Assembly: GCF_041729615.1 (NCBI RefSeq)
Contig: NZ_CP154874.1
Location: 2,919,001 to 2,983,000 of the forward strand
Direction: 5' to 3'
Source of the DNA: Pseudomonas alcaligenes
GTDB taxonomy: Bacteria; Pseudomonadota; Gammaproteobacteria; Pseudomonadales; Pseudomonadaceae
Length of the DNA: 64,000 nt
The translations under genes were made by a program, and so were the position numbers. How positions within the stretch are numbered: position 1 is the first letter of the stretch; each line of letters opens with the position of its first letter. This document shows positions 19,104-28,622 of this stretch, one piece after another. Below the pieces are notes generated by a model. The model was not told where the DNA came from. It did not search any database and saw nothing but the letters and a program-made list of their open reading frames with translations.

Positions 19104-20756
19104 TTACAGCAGCAGGGTGCGGATATCGCCCAGCACGTCGCCCAGACGCTTGGTGAAGCGCGCGGCGGCGGCGCCGTTGATCACCCGGTGGTCATAGGAC
19201 AGCGACAGCGGCAGCATCAGGCGCGGCTGGAAGGCCTTGCCGTCCCACACCGGCTGCATGGTCGCCTTGCTCACCCCGAGGATCGCCACTTCCGGCGCGT
19301 TGACGATCGGCGTGAAGCCGGTGCCGCCGATATGGCCGAGGCTGGAGATGGTGAAGCAGGCGCCCTGCATGGCGTCCGCCGACAGCTTCTTGCTGCGCGC
19401 CTTCTCCGCCAGTTCGGCGGCCTCGGCGGCCAGCTGCAGCAGGCTCTTCTGGTCGACGTCGCGGATCACCGGGACCAGCAGGCCATCCGGGGTGTCCACG
19501 GCGAAGCCGATATGCACATAGCCCTTGCGAATGAGTGCCTTGCCGGACGGGGCCAGCGAGCTGTTGAAGTCCGGCAGCTCCTTGAGCAGGTGGGCGCAGG
19601 CCTTGAGCAGCAGCGGCAGCACGGTCAGCTTGACCCCGGCCTTCTCCGCCACCGCCTTCTGCGCCACGCGGAAGGCTTCCAGCTCGGTGATGTCGGCGCT
19701 GTCGAACTGGGTCACGTGCGGCACGTTGAGCCAGCTGCGGTGCAGGTTGGCGGCGCCGACCTGCATCAGGCGGGTCATCGGCACTTCTTCCACCGGGCCG
19801 AACTTGCTGAAGTCCACTTCCGGGATCGGCGGGATGCCGGCACCGCCGGTGGCACCGGCGGCCGGGGCGTCCTTGGCCTTCTGCAGCATGGCCTTGACGT
19901 AGTTCTGCACGTCTTCCTTGAGGATGCGGCCTTTCGGGCCGGTGCCCGGCACGGCGGCCAGGTCGACACCGAACTCGCGGGCGGTCATGCGTACCGCCGG
20001 GCCGGCGTGCACCTTGCTGCCGTCACGCACAGGCGGCGTCACGGCGGCAGCGGCGGCGGCCAGGGCGGCGATGGCGCCAACCTCGGCGGCCACCTCGGGC
20101 TTGGCGCCCGGCGGCGTGCGATGCACCGGCTCGCTTGCCGGTGCCGGGGCGGCCGCGGGGGCTGCAGCAGCCTCATTGGCGCCGCCTGCCACGCGCAGCT
20201 TGAGGATCAGGTCGCCGGTGCCGACTTCGGCGTCCAGCTTGACCACGACTTCCTCCACCACGCCGGCGGCCGGCGCGGGGATTTCCATGCTGGCCTTGTC
20301 CGACTCCAGGGTGATCAGCGACTGGTCGGCCTCGATGGTATCGCCAGCTTTGACCAGCACCTCGATGACCTTGACCTTGCCACTGGTGCCGATGTCCGGC
20401 ACGTGCACGTCCTGCACGCTGGCGGCGGCAGGGGCCGCTGCCGGCGCTGCAGCGGGCGCCGCTTCCGCGGCCTTGGGCGCCTCGGCCGCGACGGCAGCCG
20501 CGGCGGGCTCGGCGGCCGGGGTAGCGCCCTCGACTTCCAGCACCAGCAGCTCGTCGCCTTCCTTGAGGCGGTCGCCCAGCTTGACCTTCAGTTCCTTGAT
20601 CACCCCGGCCTTGGGCACAGGGACTTCCATGGAGGCCTTGTCGGACTCCAGGGTCAGGATGCTCTGCTCGGCCTCGACGCGGTCGCCGACCTTGACCAGC
20701 AGTTCAATGACCTCGCCTTCACCGCCGAGGTCGGGTACGCGAATCAACTCACTCAT
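19104..20756 (-). CDS. aceF: Pyruvate dehydrogenase E2, dihydrolipoamide acetyltransferase (550 aa)
   Basis: E2 transfers the acetyl group from lipoamide to CoA and forms the core of the pyruvate dehydrogenase complex. Two lipoyl domains are present, each with an ESDKAS lipoylation site (near residues 41 and 155). Ala/Pro-rich linkers separate them, followed by a peripheral subunit-binding domain (~245-285, AVRMTAREFGVDLAAVPGTG) and the catalytic domain. The active-site signature DHRVINGAAAARF is near residue 520. Two lipoyl domains match the Pseudomonas/Azotobacter enzymes more than the three of E. coli. The gene follows aceE by 11 bp on the same strand and ends before a strong terminator. 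Confidence 0.97.
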   Translation of the reverse strand: MSELIRVPDLGGEGEVIELLVKVGDRVEAEQSILTLESDKASMEVPVPKAGVIKELKVKLGDRLKEGDELLVLEVEGATPAAEPAAAAVAAEAPKAAEAAPAAAPAAAPAAASVQDVHVPDIGTSGKVKVIEVLVKAGDTIEADQSLITLESDKASMEIPAPAAGVVEEVVVKLDAEVGTGDLILKLRVAGGANEAAAAPAAAPAPASEPVHRTPPGAKPEVAAEVGAIAALAAAAAAVTPPVRDGSKVHAGPAVRMTAREFGVDLAAVPGTGPKGRILKEDVQNYVKAMLQKAKDAPAAGATGGAGIPPIPEVDFSKFGPVEEVPMTRLMQVGAANLHRSWLNVPHVTQFDSADITELEAFRVAQKAVAEKAGVKLTVLPLLLKACAHLLKELPDFNSSLAPSGKALIRKGYVHIGFAVDTPDGLLVPVIRDVDQKSLLQLAAEAAELAEKARSKKLSADAMQGACFTISSLGHIGGTGFTPIVNAPEVAILGVSKATMQPVWDGKAFQPRLMLPLSLSYDHRVINGAAAARFTKRLGDVLGDIRTLLL

Positions 20757-20767
20757 CGCTACGCTCC

Positions 20768-23413
20768 TTAGCAGTCCAGGGGATTGGCTTTTTCAGGGTC
20801 GATGCCGAACTTGGCGATGGCATCGGCCAGCACCTTGGCTTCGATCTCGCCACGGTCGACCAGCGCTTCCAGCGCGGCCAGGACCACCCAGTAACGGTCC
20901 ACCTCGAAGAAGTGACGCAGCTTCTTGCGGCTGTCGCTGCGGCCGAAGCCGTCGGTGCCGAGCACCTTGTACTCCTTGCTGGGCACCCACTGGCGCACCT
21001 GCTCGGCGAACAGCTTCATGTAGTCGGTCGAGGCGACCACCGGGCCCTTGCGCCCGGTGAGGCATTCCTGGATGAACGCCTGCTTGGGCTTCTGCCCCGG
21101 GTGCAGGCGGTTCCAGCGCTCCACGGCCAGGCCGTCGCGGCGCAGTTCGTTGAAGCTGGTGACGCTCCACACGTCCGAGCCGATGTTGAACTCGTCGCGC
21201 AGGATCTTCGCCGCCTCGCGCACTTCGCGCAGGATGGTGCCGGAGCCCAGCAGCTGCACGTGGTGGGCGGCCTCCTTCTTGTCCTCTTCGAGCAGGTACA
21301 TGCCCTTGATGATGCCTTCCTCGGTACCGGCCGGCAGGGCCGGCTGCTGGTAGGACTCGTTCATCACTGTGATGTAGTAGAAGACGTTCTGCTGCTGCTC
21401 GATCATCTCCTTGATGCCGTGGCGGATGATCACCGCCAGCTCGTAGCCGTAGGTCGGGTCGTAGGTGCGGCAGTTGGGGATGGTCGCGGCCATGATGTGG
21501 CTGTGGCCGTCCTCGTGCTGCAGGCCTTCGCCGTTCAGCGTGGTGCGGCCGGCGGTACCACCGATCAGGAAGCCACGGGCGCGGCTGTCGCCGGCGGCCC
21601 AGGCCAGGTCGCCGATACGCTGGAAGCCGAACATCGAGTAGAAGATGTAGAACGGCAGCATCGGCTGGTTGTGCGTGGAGTAGGAAGTACCGGCGGCGAT
21701 CCAGCTGGACATGGCGCCGGCCTCGTTGATGCCTTCCTCGAGGATCTGGCCCTTCTTGTCCTCGCGGTAGAACATCACCTGATCCTTGTCGACCGGCTCG
21801 TACAGCTGGCCGACCGAGGAGTAGATGCCGAGCTGGCGGAACATGCCTTCCATACCGAAGGTACGCGCTTCGTCCGGCACGATGGGCACGATGCGCGCGC
21901 CCAGGTCCTTGTCCTTGACCAGCTGCGAGAGGATGCGCACGAAGGCCATGGTGGTGGAGATGTCGCGGTCGCCGGTGCCGTCGAGGATGGCCTTGAGGGT
22001 GTCCAGCGGCGGGGTCGGGATGCTGAAGCTCTGCGTGCGGCGCTGCGGCACGAAGCCGCCGAGGGCCGCGCGGCGCTCGTGCAGGTACTTGTATTCCGGG
22101 CTGCCCGGCTCGGCCTTGACGAAGGGCAGGCTCTCCAGCTCGTCGTCCTTGACCGGGATGTCGAAGCGGTCGCGGAATTTCTTCAGGCTGTCGATATCGA
22201 CTTTCTTGGTGTTGTGCGCGGTGTTCTTCGCCTCGCCGGCACCGGTACCGTAGCCCTTGATGGTCTTGGCCAGGACCACGGTCGGCTGGCCCTTGTGGTT
22301 CACCGCCTGGTGGTAGGCCGCGTACATCTTGTACGGGTCGTGGCCGCCGCGGTTGAGGTTCCAGATTTCCTGGTCGGAGAGGTCCTTGACCATCTCCTTC
22401 AGCTCGGGGCTGTTGAAGAAGTGCTCGCGCACGTAGGCCCCGTCCTTGGCCTTGTAGTTCTGGTACTCGCCGTCGATCACCTCGTCCATACGGCGTTGCA
22501 GGATGCCGTCCTTGTCCTTGGCCAGCAGCGGGTCCCAGAAGCGGCCCCAGACCACCTTGTTGACGTTCCATTCGGCGCCGCGGAACACGCCTTCCAGTTC
22601 CTGGATGATCTTGCCGTTGCCGCGCACCGGGCCGTCCAGGCGTTGCAGGTTGCAGTTGATGACGAAGATCAGGTTGTCCAGCTTCTCGCGGCCGGCCAGG
22701 GAGATGGCGCCGAGGGATTCCGGCTCGTCGCACTCGCCGTCGCCCATGAAGCACCAGACCTTCTGCTTGCCGGCGGGGATGAAGCCGCGGCTTTCCAGGT
22801 ACTTCATGAAGCGCGCCTGGTAGATCGCCTGGATCGGGCCGAGGCCCATGGACACGGTGGGGAACTGCCAGAAGTCCGGCATCAGCCAGGGGTGCGGGTA
22901 GGAGGACAGGCCCTTGCCGTCGACTTCGCGACGGAAGTTGTTCATCTGCTCTTCGCTGATGCGCCCTTCGAGGAAGGCGCGGGCGTAGATGCCGGGGCTG
23001 GCGTGGCCCTGGAAGAAGATCAGGTCGCCGCCGTGTTCTTCGGTCGGGGCCTGGAAGAAGTAGTTGAAGCCGATGTCGTAGAGCGTCGCGCTGGAGGCGA
23101 AGCTGGAGATGTGACCGCCCAGGTCGGGGTCCTGCAGGTTGGTGCGCATCACCATGGCCAGCGCGTTCCAGCGCACCAGCGAGCGGATCCGCCGCTCCAT
23201 GAACAGGTCGCCGGGCATGCGTGCCTCATGGCCGACCGGGATGGTGTTGCGGTAGGGCGTGGTGATCGCATAGGGCAGCTGGGTGCCACTGCGGGTGGCC
23301 AGTTCACCCATGCGGGTCAGCAGGTAGTGGGCGCGTTTCTCGCCCTCCTTGTCGAGGACGGACTCGAGGGCGTCCAGCCATTCCTGGGTTTCGACGGGAT
23401 CGAGGTCTTGCAT
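20768..23413 (-). CDS. aceE: Pyruvate dehydrogenase E1 component, homodimeric type (881 aa)
   Basis: AceE is the thiamine-diphosphate-dependent decarboxylase that converts pyruvate and acetylates E2 lipoyl groups. The length is normal for the single-chain E1. Landmarks include MQDLDPVETQEWLDALESVL at the N-terminus, LGGHISSFASSATLYDIGFN, the thiamine/Mg motif GDGECDEPESLG with INCNLQRLDGPVRGN, and KRWNRLHP-type C-terminal regions ending near LADAIAKFGID. GGAG stands before the ATG. The gene leads the aceEF operon; two inverted operator-like elements lie upstream in the divergent gap with glnE. Confidence 0.97.
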   Translation of the reverse strand: MQDLDPVETQEWLDALESVLDKEGEKRAHYLLTRMGELATRSGTQLPYAITTPYRNTIPVGHEARMPGDLFMERRIRSLVRWNALAMVMRTNLQDPDLGGHISSFASSATLYDIGFNYFFQAPTEEHGGDLIFFQGHASPGIYARAFLEGRISEEQMNNFRREVDGKGLSSYPHPWLMPDFWQFPTVSMGLGPIQAIYQARFMKYLESRGFIPAGKQKVWCFMGDGECDEPESLGAISLAGREKLDNLIFVINCNLQRLDGPVRGNGKIIQELEGVFRGAEWNVNKVVWGRFWDPLLAKDKDGILQRRMDEVIDGEYQNYKAKDGAYVREHFFNSPELKEMVKDLSDQEIWNLNRGGHDPYKMYAAYHQAVNHKGQPTVVLAKTIKGYGTGAGEAKNTAHNTKKVDIDSLKKFRDRFDIPVKDDELESLPFVKAEPGSPEYKYLHERRAALGGFVPQRRTQSFSIPTPPLDTLKAILDGTGDRDISTTMAFVRILSQLVKDKDLGARIVPIVPDEARTFGMEGMFRQLGIYSSVGQLYEPVDKDQVMFYREDKKGQILEEGINEAGAMSSWIAAGTSYSTHNQPMLPFYIFYSMFGFQRIGDLAWAAGDSRARGFLIGGTAGRTTLNGEGLQHEDGHSHIMAATIPNCRTYDPTYGYELAVIIRHGIKEMIEQQQNVFYYITVMNESYQQPALPAGTEEGIIKGMYLLEEDKKEAAHHVQLLGSGTILREVREAAKILRDEFNIGSDVWSVTSFNELRRDGLAVERWNRLHPGQKPKQAFIQECLTGRKGPVVASTDYMKLFAEQVRQWVPSKEYKVLGTDGFGRSDSRKKLRHFFEVDRYWVVLAALEALVDRGEIEAKVLADAIAKFGIDPEKANPLDC

Positions 23414-23522
23414 GGCTTGCTCCAGGGCGGAAAGGCTTCCAGAATCGGAGGCCTGGGCTCGTGCACGCTTTTTGGGCGGGCTACGTGAAGTCGTGGTCGA
23501 CCAGGGTGCTCATGGTCGCTTT

Positions 23523-23537
23523 TGTAGTTTTACTACA
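23523..23537. promoter_or_regulatory. FadR/PdhR-type operator-like palindrome, aceE-proximal
   Basis: TGTAGT-TTT-ACTACA is a perfect 6-bp inverted repeat whose core TAGTTTTACTA fits the TNGTNNNACNA consensus of the FadR subfamily of GntR regulators (which includes PdhR). It lies 110 bp upstream of the aceE start. No regulator gene of that family is in the window. Confidence 0.6.
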
Positions 23538-23575
23538 TTTCGATGGCGCCTGTAGAGTCCGGGACACATTCTTTA

Positions 23576-23588
23576 GTAGTAAAACTAC
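23576..23588. promoter_or_regulatory. FadR/PdhR-type operator-like palindrome, glnE-proximal
   Basis: GTAGT-AAA-ACTAC again contains a TNGTNNNACNA core (TAGTAAAACTA) and is nearly the reverse complement of the other site. The two centres are about 52 bp apart, close to five helical turns, which suits two dimers on one face of the DNA flanking a promoter. Confidence 0.6.
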
Positions 23589-23657
23589 AGTTTTCTCTGG
23601 AAGGGCAGTGGCGCCTGGGTGGATTCGGGGCGGGCTACCCGTCCCCAAGGATAGACC

Positions 23658-26561
23658 ATGAGCCTGCCGCCACTGGCCGCCCTGCCGGCCCCCCTGCAAG
23701 CCCTCGCCGAGCGCGCCGCCACGCTGCTGCCCGCCGACTGGCCGGCGCCGCGCGCGGAGGCGTTGCGGCGGCTCTGCGCGCTCAGCGACTTCGTCTTCGA
23801 GCAGGCCGTGCGTGATCCCGGGTTGCTGCCGGCGCTGGGGGCGAGTGGCGAGCTGGAGCGACGCTTCGCCGCCGGCGAGCTGCGCGCGCAGTTGCAGGAC
23901 CTGCTGCAGGACTGCGCCGACGAGGACGAGCTGGGCCGGCGCCTGCGTCGCTTCCGCAACCGCCAGCAGCTGCGCATCATCTGGCGCGACCTGACCCGCC
24001 TGGCCGACCTGGGCGAGACCTGTGGCGACCTTTCCGACCTGGCCGATGCCTGCATCGACGGCGCCTACCAGTGGCTCTACCCGCGCCACTGCGAACAGTT
24101 CGGCACGCCGATCGGCCGCCGCAGCGGCCAGCCGCAGCACCTGGTGATCCTCGGCATGGGCAAGCTCGGCGCCCATGAGCTGAACCTGTCGTCGGACATC
24201 GACCTGATCTTCGGTTACCCCGAGGGTGGCGAGACCGAGGGGGTCAAGCGCGCGCTGGATAACCAGGAGTTCTTCACCCGCCTGGGACAGCGGCTGATCA
24301 AGGCGCTGGACGCCATCACCGTCGACGGCTTCGTGTTCCGCGTCGACATGCGCCTGCGCCCCTATGGCTCGGCCGGCGCCCTGGTGCTCAGCTTCAACGC
24401 CCTGGAGCAGTACTACCAGGACCAGGGCCGCGACTGGGAGCGCTACGCCATGATCAAGGCGCGCGTGGTCGGTGGCGACCAGGCCGCCGGCCGGCAGCTG
24501 CTGGAGATGCTGCGGCCCTTCGTCTACCGGCGCTACCTGGACTTCTCCGCCATCGAGGCGCTGCGCGCCATGAAGCAGCTGATCCAGCAGGAAGTGCGGC
24601 GCAAGGGCATGAGCGACAACGTCAAGCTCGGCTCCGGCGGCATCCGCGAGGTGGAGTTCATCGCCCAGGCCTTCCAGCTGATCCATGGCGGGCGCGATCT
24701 CAGCCTGCAGCAGCGGCCGCTGCTCAAGGTGCTGGAAACCCTGGAGGGCCAGGGTTACCTGCCGCCGGCGGTGGTCGCCGAGATGCAGCAGGGCTATCGC
24801 TTCCTGCGCTACACCGAGCATGCCCTGCAGGCCATCGCCGACCGCCAGACGCAGATGCTGCCGGACAGCGACACCGACCGCGCCCGGGTGGCCTGCATCA
24901 TGGGCTTCGCCGACTGGGCGAGCTTCCACGAGCGCCTGATGCACTGGCGCGGACGCATCGAGTGGCACTTCCGCCAGGTCATTGCCGACCCGGACGAGGA
25001 GGAAGGTAGTGAGGCCGAGAGTTGCATCGGCGGCGAGTGGCTGCCGCTGTGGGAGGAGGCGCTGGAGCCGGAGATGGCCGAGCGCCAGCTGGCCGAGGCC
25101 GGTTTTGCCGAGCCGGCGGCCGCCCTCAAACGGCTGATCGACCTGCGTGGCGGCAGCCAGGTGCGCACCATGCAGCGCCTCGGGCGCGAGCGCCTGGACG
25201 CCTTCGTCCCGCGCCTGCTGGCGCAGGCGGTGGAGCACGCCGATCCGGACCTGGTGCTCGAACGCGTGCTGCCGCTGGTGGAGGCGGTGGCGCGGCGCTC
25301 GGCCTACCTGGTGCTGCTCACCGAGAATCCCGGCGCCCTGCAGCGGCTGATGACGCTGTGCGCGGCCAGCCCGTGGATCGCCGAGCAGATCACCCGCTTC
25401 CCGCTGCTGCTCGACGAGCTGCTCAACGAGGGCCGCCTGTTCAAGCCGCCGCTGGCGCCGGAGCTGGCGGCCGAGCTGCGCGAACGCCTGACGCGCATTC
25501 CCGAGGACGATCTGGAGCAGCAGATGGAGGCCCTGCGCCACTTCAAGCTGGCCCACGGCCTGCGCGTGGCCGCCTCGGAGATCGCCGGCACATTGCCGCT
25601 GATGAAGGTCTCGGACTATCTGACCTGGCTGGCCGAGGCCATACTCGACCAGGTGCTGGCCCTGGCCTGGCGCCAGACCGTGGCCAAGTACGGCAACCCG
25701 CGCCGCGCCGACGGCAGCCTGTGCGACCCGGACTTCATTATCGTCGGCTACGGTAAGGTTGGTGGCCTGGAGCTGGGCCACGGTTCCGATCTCGATCTGG
25801 TGTTTATCCACGACGGCGACTCGCAGGCCGAGACCGACGGCGCCAAACCGATCGACGGCGCGCAGTTCTTCGCCCGCCTGGGCCAGCGCATCATCCACCT
25901 GCTGACCACCCAGACCACCTCCGGCCAGCTCTACGAGGTGGATATGCGCCTGCGGCCCTCGGGGGCGGCGGGCCTGTTGGTCAGCTCGCTCGGCGCCTTC
26001 CAGCGCTACCAGGAGAGCGAGGCCTGGACCTGGGAGCACCAGGCCCTGGTGCGCGCCCGTGTGCTGGCTGGCTGCGGCCGGGTGGCCGCAGGCTTCGAGC
26101 GGGTGCGTGGATTGATCCTCGAACGCGAGCGCGACCTGGCCAAGCTGCAGGCGGAAGTCAGCGAGATGCGCGCCAAGATGCGCGACAACCTGGGCACCCC
26201 GGCGACCGCCGCCGGCACCGCGGAAAACGCCTTCGACGCCGCGGCCTCCTTCGATCTGAAGCAGGACGCCGGTGGTATCGTCGATATCGAATTTATGGTG
26301 CAATACGCGGCCCTGGCGTGGTCAGGGCGGCATCCCGAGCTGCATCGCTACACCGACAACATCCGCATTCTCGACGGCCTGCGCGATGCCGGGCTGCTGC
26401 CCGCCGCGGACGTCGAGCTGCTGCAGGAGGCCTACAAGGCCTATCGCTCCGCCGCCCACCGGCAGGCGTTGCAGAAGCAGCCGGGCAAGGTCGGCGGCGA
26501 CCAGTTCGCCGCCGAACGCCGCAGCGTCATGCGCCTGTGGCGCGCGCTGGGCCTGAGCTGA
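23658..26561 (+). CDS. glnE: Bifunctional glutamine synthetase adenylyltransferase/deadenylylase (967 aa)
   Basis: GlnE adds and removes AMP on glutamine synthetase in response to PII, and so tunes nitrogen assimilation. Two nucleotidyltransferase domains are seen. The N-terminal one (deadenylylation) has LGMGKLGAHELNLSSDIDLI near residues 165-190, and the C-terminal one (adenylylation) has GYGKVGGLELGHGSDLDLVF near 695-720. Both metal-binding DxD motifs are intact. The PII-responsive helical regions lie between and after. The length is close to other pseudomonad GlnE proteins. It is divergent from aceE and followed by ilvE after 41 bp, so part of the ilvE-LPS transcript may start here. Confidence 0.97.
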   Translation: MSLPPLAALPAPLQALAERAATLLPADWPAPRAEALRRLCALSDFVFEQAVRDPGLLPALGASGELERRFAAGELRAQLQDLLQDCADEDELGRRLRRFRNRQQLRIIWRDLTRLADLGETCGDLSDLADACIDGAYQWLYPRHCEQFGTPIGRRSGQPQHLVILGMGKLGAHELNLSSDIDLIFGYPEGGETEGVKRALDNQEFFTRLGQRLIKALDAITVDGFVFRVDMRLRPYGSAGALVLSFNALEQYYQDQGRDWERYAMIKARVVGGDQAAGRQLLEMLRPFVYRRYLDFSAIEALRAMKQLIQQEVRRKGMSDNVKLGSGGIREVEFIAQAFQLIHGGRDLSLQQRPLLKVLETLEGQGYLPPAVVAEMQQGYRFLRYTEHALQAIADRQTQMLPDSDTDRARVACIMGFADWASFHERLMHWRGRIEWHFRQVIADPDEEEGSEAESCIGGEWLPLWEEALEPEMAERQLAEAGFAEPAAALKRLIDLRGGSQVRTMQRLGRERLDAFVPRLLAQAVEHADPDLVLERVLPLVEAVARRSAYLVLLTENPGALQRLMTLCAASPWIAEQITRFPLLLDELLNEGRLFKPPLAPELAAELRERLTRIPEDDLEQQMEALRHFKLAHGLRVAASEIAGTLPLMKVSDYLTWLAEAILDQVLALAWRQTVAKYGNPRRADGSLCDPDFIIVGYGKVGGLELGHGSDLDLVFIHDGDSQAETDGAKPIDGAQFFARLGQRIIHLLTTQTTSGQLYEVDMRLRPSGAAGLLVSSLGAFQRYQESEAWTWEHQALVRARVLAGCGRVAAGFERVRGLILERERDLAKLQAEVSEMRAKMRDNLGTPATAAGTAENAFDAAASFDLKQDAGGIVDIEFMVQYAALAWSGRHPELHRYTDNIRILDGLRDAGLLPAADVELLQEAYKAYRSAAHRQALQKQPGKVGGDQFAAERRSVMRLWRALGLS

Positions 26562-26602
26562 ACCCCGGATTTGAACGAAACGAACACTGAGGAGTGGCAA
26601 CG

Positions 26603-27526
26603 ATGTCGATGTCCGACCGTGATGGCGTGATCTGGTACGACGGCGAGCTGGTGCCGTGGCGCGACGCCACTACCCACGTACTGACCCACACCCTGCACTA
26701 CGGCATGGGCGTGTTCGAGGGCGTGCGCGCCTACAACACCCCGGACGGCACCGCCATCTTCCGCCTGCAGGCGCACACCGACCGCCTGTTCGATTCGGCG
26801 CACATCTTCAACATGCAGATCCCCTTCTCCAAGGAAGAGATTAACGAGGCGCAGCGCGCCGCGGTGCGCGAGAACGGCCTGGAAAGCGCCTACCTGCGTC
26901 CGATGGTGTTCTTCGGCAGCGAAGGCATGGGACTGCGTGCCTCGGGCCTGAAGGTGCATGTGATAGTCGCGGCCTGGAACTGGGGCGCCTACATGGGCGA
27001 GGAAGCGCTGCAGACCGGCATCAAGGTGCGCACCAGCTCCTACACCCGCCACCACGTCAACATCTCCATGACCCGCGCCAAGGCCAACGGCAACTACATC
27101 AACTCGATGCTGGCCCTGCAGGAAGCCATTTCCGGCGGCGCCGACGAGGCCATGCTGCTGGACCCGGAAGGCTACGTGGCCGAGGGCTCCGGCGAGAACA
27201 TCTTCCTGGTCAAGGACGGCGTGGTGTACACCCCGGAAGTGACCTCCTGCCTGAACGGCATCACGCGCAGCACCATCCTCACCCTGGCTGCCGAGCACGG
27301 CATCAAGGTGGTGGAGAAGCGCATCACCCGCGACGAGGTGTACATCGCCGACGAGGCCTTCTTCACCGGCACCGCCGCCGAAGTCACGCCGATCCGCGAA
27401 GTGGATGGCCGCCAGATCGGCGCCGGCCGCCGCGGCCCGGTCACCGAGAAGCTGCAGAAGGCCTACTTCGACCTGGTCACCGGCAAGACCAGCGCCCACG
27501 CCGAGTGGCGCACGCTGGTCAAGTGA
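26603..27526 (+). CDS. ilvE: Branched-chain amino acid aminotransferase IlvE (307 aa)
   Basis: IlvE is a PLP-dependent transaminase for the last step of valine, leucine and isoleucine synthesis. Class IV features are present: IWYDGELVPWRDATTHVLTH at the N-terminus, LHYGMGVFEGVRAY, the MTRAKANGNYINSML segment carrying the PLP lysine region, and GYVAEGSGENIFLVKDG with PEVTSCLNGITR. I chose ATG at 26603 since GAGGAG is 8 nt upstream and the resulting length equals the usual Pseudomonas protein; an upstream GTG at 26594 overlaps that site. A GC hairpin follows the gene before waaF. Confidence 0.96.
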   Translation: MSMSDRDGVIWYDGELVPWRDATTHVLTHTLHYGMGVFEGVRAYNTPDGTAIFRLQAHTDRLFDSAHIFNMQIPFSKEEINEAQRAAVRENGLESAYLRPMVFFGSEGMGLRASGLKVHVIVAAWNWGAYMGEEALQTGIKVRTSSYTRHHVNISMTRAKANGNYINSMLALQEAISGGADEAMLLDPEGYVAEGSGENIFLVKDGVVYTPEVTSCLNGITRSTILTLAAEHGIKVVEKRITRDEVYIADEAFFTGTAAEVTPIREVDGRQIGAGRRGPVTEKLQKAYFDLVTGKTSAHAEWRTLVK

Positions 27527-27546
27527 GCGGACGCTGAAGCCTGATA

Positions 27547-27567
27547 GGGGAGGCCACGTGCCTCCCC
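27547..27567 (+). terminator. Hairpin between ilvE and waaF
   Basis: GGGGAGGC-CACGT-GCCTCCCC forms a perfect 8-bp stem with a 5-nt loop, 20 bp past the ilvE stop and 19 bp before the waaF start. The T-run after it is poor (GCGCATTTCT), so it may only attenuate read-through into the LPS operon. Confidence 0.55.
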
Positions 27568-27586
27568 GCGCATTTCTGGAACGAGC

Positions 27587-28621
27587 ATGAAGATTCTGAT
27601 CGTGGGGCCCAGTTGGGTCGGTGACATGGTGATGGCGCAGACCCTGTTCGTCTGCCTCAAGCAGCGCCACCCCGGCTGCGAGATCGACGTGCTGGCGCCC
27701 GAATGGAGCCGGCCGATCCTCGAACGCATGCCCGAAGTGCGCGCGGCGCTGAGCTTCCCGCTCGGCCATGGCGTGCTCGACCTCGCCACCCGCCGGCGCA
27801 TCGGCCAGTCGCTGGCCGGCCAGTACGATCAGGCTATCCTGCTGCCCAACTCGCTGAAATCCGCGCTGGTGCCGTTCTTTGCCAAGGTGCCCAAGCGCAC
27901 CGGCTGGAAGGGCGAGATGCGCTATGGCCTGCTCAACGACATCCGCAAGCTCGACAAGGAGCGCCTGCCGCTGATGATCGAGCGCTTTATGGCGCTGGCC
28001 TATGGGCCGAATGCCGAGATTCCCAAGCCCTACCCGCAGCCGCGCTTGCAGATCGACGAGGCCAGCCGCGCCGCCGCCCTGGCCAAGTTCGGCCTGAGCC
28101 TGGACCGCCCGGTGCTGGCCCTGTGCCCCGGTGCCGAGTTCGGCGAGGCCAAGCGCTGGCCGGCGGAGCACTACGCCAAGGTCGCCGAAATCAAGATCCG
28201 CGCCGGCTGGCAGGTATGGATGTTCGGCTCGAAGAACGACCACCCCGGCTGCGAGGCGATCCGCGAGCGCCTGATTCCGGGGCTGCGTGAGGAAAGCGTC
28301 AACCTGGCCGGCGAGACCAGCCTGGCCGAGGCCATTGACCTGCTCTCCGCCGCCGGCGCCGTGGTGTCCAACGACTCCGGCCTGATGCATGTGGCCGCCG
28401 CGCTGAATCGTCCGCTGGTGGCGGTCTACGGCTCCACTTCGCCGCAGTTCACCCCGCCGCTGGCGGACCGGGTGGAGATCGTGCGCCTGGGCCTGGACTG
28501 CAGCCCCTGCTTCGAGCGTACCTGCCGCTTCGGCCACTACAACTGCCTGCGCGAGCTCAAGCCGCGCCCGGTGATCGAGGCGCTGCAGCGCCTGGTCGCC
28601 GACCCGGTCGAGGTGCAATAG
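27587..28621 (+). CDS. waaF: LPS heptosyltransferase II WaaF (344 aa)
   Basis: WaaF adds the second L-glycero-D-manno-heptose of the LPS inner core from ADP-heptose at the cytoplasmic face. The GT9 family pattern is clear: MKILIVGPSWVGDMVMAQTL at the N-terminus, the WKGEMRYGLLNDIR segment typical of WaaF, LCPGAEFGEAKRWPAEHY, and VSNDSGLMHVAAALNRPLVA with VYGSTSPQFTPPL. It opens the LPS core cluster and is followed after one base by waaC. Confidence 0.97.
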   Translation: MKILIVGPSWVGDMVMAQTLFVCLKQRHPGCEIDVLAPEWSRPILERMPEVRAALSFPLGHGVLDLATRRRIGQSLAGQYDQAILLPNSLKSALVPFFAKVPKRTGWKGEMRYGLLNDIRKLDKERLPLMIERFMALAYGPNAEIPKPYPQPRLQIDEASRAAALAKFGLSLDRPVLALCPGAEFGEAKRWPAEHYAKVAEIKIRAGWQVWMFGSKNDHPGCEAIRERLIPGLREESVNLAGETSLAEAIDLLSAAGAVVSNDSGLMHVAAALNRPLVAVYGSTSPQFTPPLADRVEIVRLGLDCSPCFERTCRFGHYNCLRELKPRPVIEALQRLVADPVEVQ

Positions 28622-28622
28622 C

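Noticed and set aside
20912..23488. Long plus-strand open frame opposite aceE
   Set aside because: aceE is certain from its thiamine motif and length. The opposite frame is low-complexity and has no domain.
23481..26303. Long minus-strand open frame opposite glnE
   Set aside because: It is antisense to intact nucleotidyltransferase motifs of GlnE, with Gln/His/Ala-rich low-complexity content.
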